DNA of 43,067 nucleotides. It comes from an uncultured Lachnospiraceae bacterium (lineage in GTDB: Bacteria > Bacillota > Clostridia > Lachnospirales > Lachnospiraceae). The stretch is taken from the NCBI GenBank assembly GCA_902762905.1, contig CACWQE010000020.1, positions 1-43,067 on the forward strand, read 5' to 3'. Positions 33,352-43,023 of this stretch are shown in pieces; the stretch's first letter is position 1; each line of letters opens with the position of its first letter. Position numbers and translations under genes: made by a program. The notes under the pieces are model-generated. The model was given only the letters and a program-made list of their open reading frames with translations, was not told where the DNA came from and did not search any database.

Positions 33352-35492
33352 AAGAACAGGATTTTCTGAATCAGATTGAACAATCAGCAAACGATTTACC
33401 AATTCCAGACAGCATTTCTCCTCAGAACATGAAGAATATGCTAGAGGATTACAAACATACAAAGGAACCTTTTAACGAAGAAGACAGTAATTCTTCCAAT
33501 TCATCTACATCGAACACCTCTCACAAGCAACGCTATATGAAATGGGGATTAACCGCTGCTTGTCTTACCCTCTGTGTAATTGGTGGTGTTTATAATACAC
33601 ATTTATCAAGGAATGGCGATTCCGACACAACCAGCAAGCCGTCAGCTGATAGCACTGCTTTGTTTGAGTCAGATGCGACCGCATCCGAGAATACCCTTAC
33701 CTCCCCAAAGAGCTATTCTGATTATTACAAGACGATCAAAAAGGCATATGATGCCTATTACAATTCCATCTCTTCTGTTGTTACGGATGATTTCCCTGTG
33801 ACAGAATCTGTTGCATCTACGGACAGCGCCTCTATGATCAACACAGAAAGTTATGCCAGCGACACGACAAAAGAAATGGCAGTAGAGGACTCAACCGGTA
33901 CACAGTCCACAAATGGATATTCCAAGACAAATACGCAGGAAGAAAATGTAGACGAAGGGGACATTATCAAGACCGATGGCACTTATATATACCGCATGTC
34001 GCAACATCTTGATACAACCGACTATAACACCATCTATAAGTTATCGATCACCCAGACCGATAATGGCAACATGGATGTCTTATACAACATGGAACTTAAC
34101 GATATCCTTTCTGTTGCCAATGATGATGAGATCAGCTTTCAGGAATTTTATCTTCAAAACAATACACTATTCATTGTATATACAAGAAGCAATTACCAAA
34201 AGAATGTCAACCGTACGCAGACTTACATTGCGGTCTGCACATTAAAAGACAAATCCAAACCTAAATTGATTCGTAACTTATCGCAATCCGGTTACTATGT
34301 CAGCTCCCGTATCAGTGATGGTTATCTATACACGATCAGTAACTTCTACGATACCTCTTTAGAAAAAGAGACGGACTACGAAAACTACATCCCATCTATC
34401 GACGGTAAGATCATTGAATGTTCCGATCTCTACTATCCAAAAGACGTGATCTTAGAGTCTACTTATGTAGTCACCAGTCTTCCATTAGAAGATCCGACCC
34501 AGTTCACAGACTCCAAGGCTTTCGCAAGTTCTGGTGCCGATACGTATGTAAGTGATTCTGCGATCTATCTATATTGTACACAATATAATGATGTCACACA
34601 GACAAAGATCAGCCGGATTTCTTATAAGAAAGGAGCTCTCAATGTTGGGAATACAGCAACCGTTGCCGGTTACTTCTACGATTCTTTTGCACTGAGCGAG
34701 AAAGATGGATATCTCCGAATGGTCGCAACCATTCCTGCGAATAATATTGCACTTTTACGGGATATTACGTTGAAAGATACCGCATCTTCTAATACTACTG
34801 TAACCGAAGACGTCAATGCCTTATACATTCTTGACAGTCACATGAATCTCGTCTCTAAACTAACCGGCATTGCTCCGGGAGAACAGATCTATTCCGCCCG
34901 GTTTATTGGAGATATGGGATATTTTGTAACTTATGAGCATACAGATCCCCTCTTCTCTGTTGACCTGTCAGATCCAAAAGATCCAAAGATTGTTGGCAAA
35001 TTGAAGATTCCTGGTTTTTCAAATTATCTGCATCCATATGACGATACGACTTTGTTGGGAATCGGAGAAGAGACTGATCCTGCCACACAGGAATTTCTTG
35101 GAATCAAGTTATCTATGTTCGATATCAGTGATCCGGAACATGTAACAGAAAAAGATAAATATATCATAGAAAATTCTGAATACAGTCCGGCATTGTATGA
35201 TCATAAGGCTATCATGATCAACACAACAGATAACATTTTTGGATTTGTATACACCACTTATAATGACAAGAATTACGAATATTCTTATTACTTTGCAACC
35301 TACACATATGATAGCAAGAAAGGCTTTAAAGAAACCGCCCGCTACAAGTTGAATGATTCCAATGAATATGATAACTATGATTCTGTACGCGGCGTATATA
35401 TTGGCGATTACCTGTACCTTTCCACTAACACGCAGATTACGAGCTATGCATTAGGTACAACAGATCCAATTGCAACCGTATATACTAAGTAA
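33348..35492 (+). CDS. Membrane-anchored beta-propeller protein, probable anti-sigma factor
   Basis: A 714-residue protein. Residues 1-62 are cytoplasmic, acidic and Ser/Asn-rich, and include LPIPDSISPQNMKNML, which resembles the sigma-binding helix of transmembrane anti-sigma factors. A single membrane helix lies at about 65-81. The rest is extracytoplasmic and matches the Beta_propel family (PF09826-like) from about residue 185 (TNTQEENVDEGDIIKTDGTY). Coupling to the ECF gene suggests it tethers the sigma factor. Ligand is unknown. Confidence 0.85.
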   Translation: MKEQDFLNQIEQSANDLPIPDSISPQNMKNMLEDYKHTKEPFNEEDSNSSNSSTSNTSHKQRYMKWGLTAACLTLCVIGGVYNTHLSRNGDSDTTSKPSADSTALFESDATASENTLTSPKSYSDYYKTIKKAYDAYYNSISSVVTDDFPVTESVASTDSASMINTESYASDTTKEMAVEDSTGTQSTNGYSKTNTQEENVDEGDIIKTDGTYIYRMSQHLDTTDYNTIYKLSITQTDNGNMDVLYNMELNDILSVANDDEISFQEFYLQNNTLFIVYTRSNYQKNVNRTQTYIAVCTLKDKSKPKLIRNLSQSGYYVSSRISDGYLYTISNFYDTSLEKETDYENYIPSIDGKIIECSDLYYPKDVILESTYVVTSLPLEDPTQFTDSKAFASSGADTYVSDSAIYLYCTQYNDVTQTKISRISYKKGALNVGNTATVAGYFYDSFALSEKDGYLRMVATIPANNIALLRDITLKDTASSNTTVTEDVNALYILDSHMNLVSKLTGIAPGEQIYSARFIGDMGYFVTYEHTDPLFSVDLSDPKDPKIVGKLKIPGFSNYLHPYDDTTLLGIGEETDPATQEFLGIKLSMFDISDPEHVTEKDKYIIENSEYSPALYDHKAIMINTTDNIFGFVYTTYNDKNYEYSYYFATYTYDSKKGFKETARYKLNDSNEYDNYDSVRGVYIGDYLYLSTNTQITSYALGTTDPIATVYTK

Positions 35493-35510
35493 TAAGATTT
35501 CATACCCGAA

Positions 35511-35540
35511 TACAGATTCCCATATACGTATGAATCTGTA
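35511..35540. repeat. Inverted repeat after the beta-propeller gene
   Basis: TACAGATTC (35511-35519) and GAATCTGTA (35532-35540) are perfect 9-bp arms with a 12-base spacer, 19 bases after the stop codon. There is no U-tract. Confidence 0.6.
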
Positions 35541-35558
35541 CTCTGTTCCTGATATACA

Positions 35559-35602
35559 ACAAGGACGAAAATGTGATACTGCTATCACATTTCCGTCCTT
35601 GT
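35559..35602. terminator. Shared hairpin between convergent beta-propeller and pth genes
   Basis: ACAAGGACG plus AATGTGATA pairs with TATCACATT plus CGTCCTTGT around a CTGC loop, giving an 18-bp interrupted stem. It sits between two convergent genes and can serve both. U-tracts are weak on both sides. Confidence 0.7.
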
Positions 35603-35637
35603 CTTACTCTACGCGTCCATTGCCGCATGCAGCATTG

Positions 35638-36201
35638 CTACTTACCATTATATTGATTCATAGCCTGTGCAATCTCATCCTGCACCATCAAAGCTGTCGC
35701 TTTGCAGGCTTTCTCATATCCCATCTCCATAAGTACCTGTTCATCTTTTCCAAAACGGGACAATACATAATCTGCAAGATCCATGCGTGGTGGTTTCATT
35801 CCCACGCCAACCCGGATCCGTGGAAATTCCTCTGTTCCAAGCTGTGCGATAATGTTCTTGATTCCATTATGCCCGCCTGCACTGCCTTTCTCCCGGATTC
35901 GCAGCCGGCCTACATCCAGATTGATATCATCATATATTACAATAATATCTTCCGGTAATATCTTAAAATAATTGGCGACCTGCACAACACTCTCCCCACT
36001 TAAGTTCATGTAAGTCATTGGCTTTAATAGAATAACCTGCTGTCCTTCTATCCTGCCTTTTCCGTAAAACCCCTTGTGTTTCGCTGTATCTAATGCAATT
36101 CCATACTCCTCTACTAAATGATCGATCACTTCAAATCCAACATTATGCCGTGTCTTTTCATACTGCGGAGTAGGATTGCCCAATCCAACAATCAGTTTCA
36201 T
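35638..36201 (-). CDS. pth: Peptidyl-tRNA hydrolase
   Basis: A 187-residue protein of normal length. GLGNPTPQYEKTRHNVGF includes the substrate-binding Asn and catalytic His (H19 or H20 region), with KPMTYMNLSGESV, DDINLDVGRLRIREKGSAGGHNG and GVGMKP also conserved. Pth recycles peptidyl-tRNA released from stalled ribosomes. It lies 29 bases downstream of glmU, as in the Firmicutes glmU-prs-ctc-pth order with the middle genes missing. Confidence 0.97.
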   Translation of the reverse strand: MKLIVGLGNPTPQYEKTRHNVGFEVIDHLVEEYGIALDTAKHKGFYGKGRIEGQQVILLKPMTYMNLSGESVVQVANYFKILPEDIIVIYDDINLDVGRLRIREKGSAGGHNGIKNIIAQLGTEEFPRIRVGVGMKPPRMDLADYVLSRFGKDEQVLMEMGYEKACKATALMVQDEIAQAMNQYNGK

Positions 36202-36230
36202 AAACCATATTGCCTTTCTGTTTTTACTTT

Positions 36231-36974
36231 CTACTTCTGTCTAGCCTGAAGAATTGCTTCTGCTTCCTGCAATTGTTCTGGAGAGTTCACACCCTTAATC
36301 TCATCTACATCTGATACGATCATCGTCGCAACTTCTCCCCAACCTTCTGACTTGACAATCTCAATGGTATCTGTCAGATAATACTCGCCCTGTGCATTGT
36401 TATTGTTTAATTTTGCCAGTGCCTTACTTAGTATCTCTGAATTAAAAATATACATACCAGAATTAATCTCATCTACACGCTGTTCTTCCAACGTAGCGTC
36501 CTTCTGTTCCACAATCTTAACAAATTTGCCCCAGTTATCCTTAATAATACGTCCATATCCTGTCGGATCATCTACGACAGCTGTTAATACTGTGATTGCA
36601 TTTCCTTCCGCTACATGTGTCTCCACTAACTGTTTCAATGTATCACCTGTGATCAGCGGAGTATCTCCACAAAGTACCATTGTAAGTCCTTCATTTCCAA
36701 TAAATTCGCTTGCACATTTCACCGCATGTCCCGTTCCAAGCTGTTCCTCTTGCAAAACATACTGCACGCCATCACCGACTGTTTCTTTTACAAGATCTGC
36801 CTTATGTCCTACCACAAGACAAATATCTTCTCTGGCCGCGCCAGCTCCTAATGCTGCCTCTATTACATAGTTCACCATTGGTTTTCCCAAGGCGGTATGA
36901 ATCACCTTTGGTAACTCCGATTTCATTCTGGTTCCTTTTCCTGCTGCTAAAATGACTGCCTTAACTTTCGCCAT
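36231..36974 (-). CDS. glmU: GlmU-type UDP-GlcNAc pyrophosphorylase, uridylyltransferase domain only
   Basis: A 247-residue protein from the ATG at 36974, chosen for GGAGG eight bases upstream over the ATG at 37067. The N-terminal LAAGKGTRMKSELPKV signature, EEQLGTGHAVKCA, LCGDTPLITGDTL and EINSGMYIF match GlmU and similar nucleotidyltransferases that make UDP-GlcNAc from UTP and GlcNAc-1-phosphate. The C-terminal left-handed beta-helix acetyltransferase half of the usual about 450-residue enzyme is absent; the protein ends just after VNSPEQLQEAEAIL. No remnant of the missing domain is seen downstream. Confidence 0.88.
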   Translation of the reverse strand: MAKVKAVILAAGKGTRMKSELPKVIHTALGKPMVNYVIEAALGAGAAREDICLVVGHKADLVKETVGDGVQYVLQEEQLGTGHAVKCASEFIGNEGLTMVLCGDTPLITGDTLKQLVETHVAEGNAITVLTAVVDDPTGYGRIIKDNWGKFVKIVEQKDATLEEQRVDEINSGMYIFNSEILSKALAKLNNNNAQGEYYLTDTIEIVKSEGWGEVATMIVSDVDEIKGVNSPEQLQEAEAILQARQK

Positions 36975-37080
36975 ATTCACATCCTCCATTCTGATTCGCC
37001 TCTCTACCCCGATGCTATTACTACTAATCAATTTGGAAATCTTAGGTATTCTATCACACTTTTTCAAATTCTGCCAGTCC

Positions 37081-37126
37081 TAAAAAGACTGCCTGCCGGA
37101 TAATGAATCTTCCCGCAAACAGTCTT
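37081..37126 (-). terminator. Terminator of the BspA-repeat protein gene
   Basis: AAGACTG (37085-37091) pairs with CAGTCTT (37120-37126), with further pairing of TTGC and GCAGG-type segments inside. On the minus strand it ends in TTTTTA. It lies about 10 bases after the stop codon. Confidence 0.75.
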
Positions 37127-37134
37127 ACTTAATC

Positions 37135-38265
37135 TTATTTGGTTAGTTCAATAAACTTCTTGGACTTTGCAAACACTTTCTTATATTTGGCAAGTTTCTT
37201 CGCCGGAACCTTTACTTTAACGGTTCCGTTATTAGCCTTAAATGCATAAGTTCCAATCTTCTTAATATTCTTAGAGCGGATATTAATGCTGGATAACTTC
37301 TTACATCTATAAAATGCACGTTTTCCAATCACCTGTACATTCTTTCCAATGGATACGGACTTAATCTTCTTATTACCTGAAAATGCATATTCTCCAATCT
37401 CATACACCGGGTATTCCTTGCCACATATCGTAACGGAATCTTCAATCTTAACCTTATTCTTCGCTTTCACCGCACTTTTAACACTTAATACCGGCTGGCC
37501 CTTCACATATTTAACTCCGTAAGTGACTTTTCCTCTGTCAACCGTATAATCCGGCGAAATTGTTGCTGCCGCAATGACATCTGCCGGAATAGCCAGACTT
37601 TGCGGATAATATAAATTAACCTGCATCGTCATATTGCCCGTTGAACCAACGATTGCCTTGCTGTACAAGCTGATATCCATCGAGATCAATCTATAATCTG
37701 TCGTACTGATATAATACTCACCGGTCGATGTAGTTTCGTTCTGCGTAACAGATGCATGAATCTGATAACATTCTGTTGTCTGACCTTTTACAGTCTTATT
37801 CACCTTACCTACATAAGAATATGTAAGGGATGGATCTGTCTTCACCGTCTGCATTGCCTCATTCTTCTGACTTTCTAATTCCGAAAAGTCTGCTGTATCC
37901 GGTGTGAAATAATATCTTCCCACTGTAGAATCATAGGCGTATGCCATCTTTGTGTTTCCGTCTCCCCATATTGTCATGGTATCCCCGCTTACACTCATAT
38001 TTGCATACACTACCTTGCTATTCATATCCAAAGCAATGTCCATCATCATCTGACCATTCATCCACATTTCCATACCATAGACAGTCATGCTATTCATCTG
38101 TTGTTCTGCCTTTGTCATAATTGCATTGGCATCTACCTGCTCTGTCTGTTGTGTTGTAACTGTAGTATCTGGTTGCGTTGCTGTCGCATCTGGTAATTGT
38201 GTTGCCTGTACCTTTCCGCCAAACAATATAACCGCAACTGCTCCAAATAGTAATGCTTTCTTCAT
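37135..38265 (-). CDS. Secreted protein, DUF6612-like lipoprotein-type domain plus BspA-like LRR
   Basis: A 376-residue protein from ATG at 38265, after GGGAG. The signal peptide MKKALLFGAVAVILFGGKVQA has no lipobox. Residues about 40-240 resemble the LolA/DUF6612-type beta-rich fold. The C-terminus (about 275-376) has BspA/LRR_5-type repeats (VYEIGEYAFSGNKKIKSVSI; VIGKRAFYRCKKLSSINIRS) and a very basic, Lys-rich end. No cell-wall anchor is seen. It follows spoVG after a terminator, so it is likely a separate unit. Function unknown; binding to wall or host surface is possible. Confidence 0.75.
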   Translation of the reverse strand: MKKALLFGAVAVILFGGKVQATQLPDATATQPDTTVTTQQTEQVDANAIMTKAEQQMNSMTVYGMEMWMNGQMMMDIALDMNSKVVYANMSVSGDTMTIWGDGNTKMAYAYDSTVGRYYFTPDTADFSELESQKNEAMQTVKTDPSLTYSYVGKVNKTVKGQTTECYQIHASVTQNETTSTGEYYISTTDYRLISMDISLYSKAIVGSTGNMTMQVNLYYPQSLAIPADVIAAATISPDYTVDRGKVTYGVKYVKGQPVLSVKSAVKAKNKVKIEDSVTICGKEYPVYEIGEYAFSGNKKIKSVSIGKNVQVIGKRAFYRCKKLSSINIRSKNIKKIGTYAFKANNGTVKVKVPAKKLAKYKKVFAKSKKFIELTK

Positions 38266-38334
38266 ATTCTGTCTCCCTTCCGTGTTATAACCAATCCCTT
38301 TGTAATCCAACCAATATACGCTTATATAAAGAAA

Positions 38335-38389
38335 AAGCCATCCTCTAAAGAGCGCGAATATCTGATTCGTTTTCCTTAGAGGATAGCTT
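38335..38389 (-). terminator. Terminator of spoVG
   Basis: AAGCTATCCTCTAA and TTAGAGGATGGCTT form a long stem with a loop of about 27 bases. On the minus strand it runs into TTTTTCTTT. It lies 14 bases after the spoVG stop codon. Confidence 0.85.
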
Positions 38390-38402
38390 CTACTGTAATG
38401 CG

Positions 38403-38678
38403 CTATGCTTCTTCCTCATCTTCCAATAACGCCTTATCGTATTCTGCCAAAATCATCGACTGAATGCGTTCTCGCGTTGTCTGATTAATCGGATGCGCAA
38501 TATCTCTGTAATCCCCATCAGCGGCTTTTCTACTAGGCATTGCGATGAATAACCCCTTTTCACCTTCAATAACCTTAATATCATGAACAGCAAATTCATT
38601 ATCCAGCGTAATGGATACGATTGCTTTCATCTTGCCCTCTTTTGTAACCTTTTTCAGCCTAATATCTGTAATCTCCAT
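38403..38678 (-). CDS. spoVG: Septation/sporulation regulator SpoVG
   Basis: A 91-residue protein. The start [20 protein letters not shown] and [20 protein letters not shown] are highly conserved in SpoVG, a small RNA- and DNA-binding global regulator present in many Firmicutes whether or not they sporulate. An AAGGGG precedes the ATG. It lies 48 bases downstream of glgD and may be co-transcribed with it. Confidence 0.97.
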   Translation of the reverse strand: MEITDIRLKKVTKEGKMKAIVSITLDNEFAVHDIKVIEGEKGLFIAMPSRKAADGDYRDIAHPINQTTRERIQSMILAEYDKALLEDEEEA

Positions 38679-38726
38679 AAAGTATTACACCCCTTTGTAT
38701 TTGTATTGTATTCTCCAGAAAAGAAC

Positions 38727-39851
38727 CTATAATGCATAGCGGAAATTCTTTTCCACTACAATCTTAATCTGTCCCGGCTCTGCCGTATGAATTGTGTTAG
38801 CACGTAAAGTATCCCGACTCTCTACGATACAATTCTCAATGACTGAATTATCCCCAATATGTACATCATTCAATATAATAGAATTCCGAATTACACAATT
38901 ATTACCCACATATACCTTCTTAAATAATACAGAATTCTCAACCGTACCATTAATAATACATCCACTTGCGATCAAACTGTTATTCACCACTGCATCCTTA
39001 TTGTACTTTGCTGGTGGAAGATCATCCACTTTCGAATATACATCTGGATACTGACGGAAGAAATAATCTCTGATATCCTTCTTCAGGAAATCCATATTCG
39101 TCTTATAATATGACTCAATCGTTCCGATATTTCTCCAATAAGAATCCATCTTATATGCATAGATCTTCTTCACATTCTTATAACGGATCAAAATATCCTT
39201 AACGAAGTCTGTTCTTCCCTCTTTCGCACAAGCCTCCAACAGCTCGATCAACTGTCTTCTACGAATTACATATACCCCAATAGATGCTGTCTGTGTCTGA
39301 GCAACTAGCGGTTTCTCCTCAAAGTCGATCACCTGCATATCATCATTGTACTTCACAACTCCGAAACGGCTTACATCATCCTCCTCCGGATTAATATCCT
39401 TACATACAACAGTAATATCTGCACCTTTACGAATATGTTCTTCTAATACTTTGTTGTAATCTAACTTATAGACACCATCACCACTTGCAATGACTACATA
39501 TGGCTCATGGCTATCTTTCAGGAAACTGATATTCTGGTAAAGAGCATCCGCTGTTCCCTGATACCAATAACTATTGGTAGATGTGATGGTAGGAGTGAAC
39601 ACATATAAACCACCCTGTTTTCTACCAAAATCCCACCACTTAGAAGAATTCAAGTGCTCATTCAATGAACGGGAATTATACTGTGTAAACACAGCAACCT
39701 TCTGAATGTGGGAATTCGTCATATTACTTAATGAAAAATCGATTGCACGGTAACTACCTGTCACTGGCATTGCAGCAACTGCACGCTTGGCAGATAATTC
39801 ACCCATTCTACTACTATTACCACCTGCTAAAATTACACCAATTGCTCTCAT
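38727..39851 (-). CDS. glgD: GlgD, ADP-glucose pyrophosphorylase regulatory-type subunit
   Basis: A 374-residue protein with the ADP-glucose pyrophosphorylase fold. The N-terminal [20 protein letters not shown] replaces the conserved Gly-Gly-x-Gly-x-Arg-Leu signature of catalytic GlgC, and the C-terminal beta-helix repeats are present. GlgD partners with GlgC in Firmicutes to raise its activity rather than catalysing well itself. The gene overlaps glgC by 4 bases. Confidence 0.93.
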   Translation of the reverse strand: MRAIGVILAGGNSSRMGELSAKRAVAAMPVTGSYRAIDFSLSNMTNSHIQKVAVFTQYNSRSLNEHLNSSKWWDFGRKQGGLYVFTPTITSTNSYWYQGTADALYQNISFLKDSHEPYVVIASGDGVYKLDYNKVLEEHIRKGADITVVCKDINPEEDDVSRFGVVKYNDDMQVIDFEEKPLVAQTQTASIGVYVIRRRQLIELLEACAKEGRTDFVKDILIRYKNVKKIYAYKMDSYWRNIGTIESYYKTNMDFLKKDIRDYFFRQYPDVYSKVDDLPPAKYNKDAVVNNSLIASGCIINGTVENSVLFKKVYVGNNCVIRNSIILNDVHIGDNSVIENCIVESRDTLRANTIHTAEPGQIKIVVEKNFRYAL

Positions 39852-41122
39852 GCTAAGTCACCTACCTTTATCAAACTAGAACCACTCTTTAACAATCCAT
39901 CTGGATACTCTGATGCCTCGGTAGGACCATAAATTGCAGTATTCTTACCAACCTTGACATTATCTGGAATAACTGAATTCTCGCCAATTGTGACAAGACC
40001 AAAAGAGTAAATCTGTGGCTTATACTCATTGGTAGCCTCTTCTCCAACACCAAGTTCTGTGTTCTTACCAACCTGAACATTCTCAGCAATGATGGCTTTG
40101 TTGACAATAGCACCTTCCCCGATCACAGTGTTGTTCATAATAATGGAATCTTTCACAATCGCTCCCTTACCAATCGTTACACCAGAACCGATAACACAGT
40201 GCTGAACCTCACCATATACTTCTGTTCCTTCACCAACAATACTCTCGGTTACAGTTCCTGATTCATCTATGTACTGTGGTGGTAAAATATCACTCTTCGT
40301 ATAGATTCTCCAGAACTCTTCATATAAATTAAATTCCGGAATAATATCAACCAATTCCATATTGGCTTCCCAATAAGAACCAAGCGTTCCAACGTCTTTC
40401 CAATATCCCTTGAAATCGTAAGCAACAACCTTAGCTCCCTGTTCGTGACAATGCGGAATAACATGCTTACCAAAGTCGCAGGATGGTACATCCTTAAGCT
40501 CCTGTAAAGCAGCTTTCAATACACTCCACTTGAAGATATAGATACCCATAGAAGCTTTGTTACTTCTAGGCTTCTCCGGTTTCTCCTCGAATTCCTGAAT
40601 CACTCCATTGCCATCTGTAATAACAACACCAAAACGGCTTGCCTCTTCCATTGGCACTTCATAAGTAGCAAGTGTGATATCTGCTTCCATTGACTTATGA
40701 TAATCTAACATTACCTCATAATCCATCTTGTAAATGTGATCACCAGACAGAATCAATACATACTCTGGATTATAGTAATCAATGTATTCCAGATTCTGAT
40801 AAATCGCATTCGCTGTACCGGTATACCACTGACTGTTCTCACTCTTCTCGTATGGTGGAAGAACTGTTACACCACCAATACTACGATCCAGATCCCACGG
40901 AATACCTATTCCAATATGCTGATTCAACCGTAACGGTCTATACTGTGTTAATACACCGACTGTATCAATACCAGAATTGATACAGTTACTAAGTGGGAAG
41001 TCGATAATCTTATACTTTCCACCAAAAGCAACCGCTGGTTTGGCAAGATTAGAAGTTAACACACCTAATCTACTTCCCTGCCCACCGGCTAACAGCATAG
41101 CTATCATTTCTTTCTTAATCAT
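39848..41122 (-). CDS. glgC: Glucose-1-phosphate adenylyltransferase GlgC
   Basis: A 424-residue protein of normal length. [19 protein letters not shown] (about 13-31) is the nucleotide and allosteric-site signature, [11 protein letters not shown] follows, and [10 protein letters not shown] and FEEKP are catalytic-site motifs. It makes ADP-glucose from ATP and glucose-1-phosphate, the first committed step of glycogen synthesis. The C-terminal beta-helix repeats are intact. No glgA, glgB or glgP is in the window. It is first in a unit with glgD. Confidence 0.96.
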   Translation of the reverse strand: MIKKEMIAMLLAGGQGSRLGVLTSNLAKPAVAFGGKYKIIDFPLSNCINSGIDTVGVLTQYRPLRLNQHIGIGIPWDLDRSIGGVTVLPPYEKSENSQWYTGTANAIYQNLEYIDYYNPEYVLILSGDHIYKMDYEVMLDYHKSMEADITLATYEVPMEEASRFGVVITDGNGVIQEFEEKPEKPRSNKASMGIYIFKWSVLKAALQELKDVPSCDFGKHVIPHCHEQGAKVVAYDFKGYWKDVGTLGSYWEANMELVDIIPEFNLYEEFWRIYTKSDILPPQYIDESGTVTESIVGEGTEVYGEVQHCVIGSGVTIGKGAIVKDSIIMNNTVIGEGAIVNKAIIAENVQVGKNTELGVGEEATNEYKPQIYSFGLVTIGENSVIPDNVKVGKNTAIYGPTEASEYPDGLLKSGSSLIKVGDLA

Positions 41123-41539
41123 AGTGTCACCCCTTTATGCTAAATATGTAGTACATTATAACATTAAAATAGGAAAAATGAAACATTTTTTATGCAATTT
41201 TACATATTTTTTATTAATTTTGTCTATTTCTTCATGAAAACTCCCTATTTAAGCATGTTTCTTTTATTTTTTTGTCGCATTTTTGTGGATATTTTATATA
41301 GATTGCACAATTTGAAAGAAACGAAATTTTTCTATTTATGTTTCATTTTTGATATTTTCAAGAATATTTTTGCAACAATTTATCCAAAAACTTCCAGAAG
41401 GATGGAAGAATTTTTAAAAATGAGGTATATTAATTGCTATATTCATGAACTTTGTTTATGAGCGTTGTTGCATTCATCAATGTTTTGCACTCGACTCATT
41501 GTTCTTATTACTCTTAATCAGAAAGGAATTAGATGAATT
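41123..41539. promoter_or_regulatory. Divergent intergenic region between glgC and asnS
   Basis: A 417-base AT-rich gap. On the minus strand TATAAT at 41155-41160 lies about 32 bases before the glgC ATG, with only a weak -35. A hairpin CTTCCA/TGGAAG at 41391-41408 is followed by TTTTT on the minus strand. No T-box element (no AGGGTGG) is seen upstream of asnS. No other element is recognised. Confidence 0.5.
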
Positions 41540-42931
41540 ATGAATATCCTACAAATAAAAGAACTATACAAAAATCAGCAAGATTATGCTGACCAGAACA
41601 TTACAATCTGTGGCTGGGTAAAAAGTAACCGTGATTCCAAATCATTTGGCTTCCTGTCCATAAATGACGGAACCTTTTTTCAACCGGTTCAGGTTGTATA
41701 CGATAACACACTATCCAACTACGATACCGTTCGTAAGATCAATGTAGGTGCTGCATTGATCATTACCGGAACGTTTTTACTGACCCCGGATGCCAAACAA
41801 CCTTTTGAGATTCATGCACAATGTGTAGAGGTTGAAGGGGATTGTCCCGGAGATTATCCTCTTCAGAAAAAGCGCCATAGCTTTGAGTACCTGCGGACCA
41901 TATCCCATTTACGTCCCCGTACCAATACATTTCAGGCAGTATTTCGTGTGCGCTCATTAGCCGCCTTTGCTATTCACAAATTCTTTCAGGAACAGGGATT
42001 TGTATATGTTCACACCCCTCTGATCACCGGAAGCGACTGTGAAGGTGCCGGCGAAATGTTCCGTGTTACAACCATTGATCCTGCCAATCCACCCCGGACA
42101 GAAGATGGACAGATTGATTATAAAGAAGACTTTTTTGGTAAAATGACCTCTTTAACCGTAAGTGGACAGTTAAACGGTGAGACCTATGCCCAGGCATTCC
42201 GCAACATTTACACCTTTGGACCGACTTTCCGTGCCGAGAATTCCAACACAACCAGACATGCGGCCGAGTTCTGGATGATTGAACCAGAGATTGCCTTTGC
42301 CGATCTTTCCGATGACATGCAGCTTGCCGAACAGATGCTCAAATATGTAATCTCTTATGTATTGGAAAACGCCCCGGAGGAAATGCAGTTCTTTAACCAG
42401 TTTGTGGATAAAGGTCTGTTAGAACGACTTCAGCATGTGTTGACCTCTGACTTCGGACATGTCACTTATACCGATGCCATCGCCTTATTAGAGCCACACA
42501 ACGACCAATTTGAATATAAAGTATCCTGGGGCTGTGATCTTCAAACCGAACATGAACGTTATCTGACCGAGCAGCATTTCAAACGTCCGGTCTTCGTAAC
42601 AGATTATCCAAAAGAGATCAAGGCCTTCTATATGAAGTTGAACGATGACAATAAAACCGTTGCAGCAATGGATTGTCTTGTACCCGGAATTGGTGAGATC
42701 ATTGGCGGAAGTCAGCGTGAAGATAATTATGACACCCTGCTTGCCAGAATGCAGGAATGTGGATTACAGCAGGCGGATTATCAATTCTATTTAGATCTTC
42801 GTAAGTATGGCTCCACCCGCCATGCCGGATTCGGGCTTGGCTTTGAACGGTTGATCATGTATATTACCGGAATGAGTAATATCCGTGATGTTATTCCGTT
42901 CCCTCGAACAGTCAACAATTGCGACCTCTAA
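41540..42931 (+). CDS. asnS: Asparaginyl-tRNA synthetase
   Basis: A 463-residue class IIb synthetase of usual length. An N-terminal OB-fold anticodon-binding domain ([20 protein letters not shown]) precedes the catalytic core with [40 protein letters not shown] (motif 2; split for length) and motif 3 [16 protein letters not shown]. It charges tRNA-Asn with asparagine. An AAAGGAA lies 11 bases before the ATG. It is complete, and its stop codon is inside the right repeat copy. Confidence 0.96.
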   Translation: MNILQIKELYKNQQDYADQNITICGWVKSNRDSKSFGFLSINDGTFFQPVQVVYDNTLSNYDTVRKINVGAALIITGTFLLTPDAKQPFEIHAQCVEVEGDCPGDYPLQKKRHSFEYLRTISHLRPRTNTFQAVFRVRSLAAFAIHKFFQEQGFVYVHTPLITGSDCEGAGEMFRVTTIDPANPPRTEDGQIDYKEDFFGKMTSLTVSGQLNGETYAQAFRNIYTFGPTFRAENSNTTRHAAEFWMIEPEIAFADLSDDMQLAEQMLKYVISYVLENAPEEMQFFNQFVDKGLLERLQHVLTSDFGHVTYTDAIALLEPHNDQFEYKVSWGCDLQTEHERYLTEQHFKRPVFVTDYPKEIKAFYMKLNDDNKTVAAMDCLVPGIGEIIGGSQREDNYDTLLARMQECGLQQADYQFYLDLRKYGSTRHAGFGLGFERLIMYITGMSNIRDVIPFPRTVNNCDL

Positions 42932-43023
42932 ACTTATCCCCTTGCACAGCGTAAGTTAGGACGGACGCGCATGTTTGGGTTGTGAACCCGGCTTTGGGCG
43001 GTGTCATATTGCAGCAGGCACAC
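42927..43023 (+). repeat. Dispersed repeat, right copy (inverted partner at 62-161)
   Basis: The plus strand here matches the reverse complement of 62-161 with few differences, including TCTAAACT at the stop codon of asnS and the terminal GCAGGCACAC. Beyond it (43024-43067) the two copies diverge. The right tail has its own hairpin TTGCGT/ACGCAA (43024-43046). Here the first dyad reads AACTTA/TAAGTT, whereas the left copy pairs CCCTT/AAGGG over the same loop, so pairing may be kept despite different bases. Confidence 0.85.

Noticed and set aside
41192..41461. Plus-strand 89-residue reading frame upstream of asnS
   Set aside because: Phe/Ile-rich translation of AT-rich DNA, no ribosome binding site and no recognisable motif. 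It overlaps the glgC promoter region.
41123..41539. T-box riboswitch upstream of asnS
   Set aside because: No AGGGTGG T-box sequence and no terminator/antiterminator pair on the plus strand were found.
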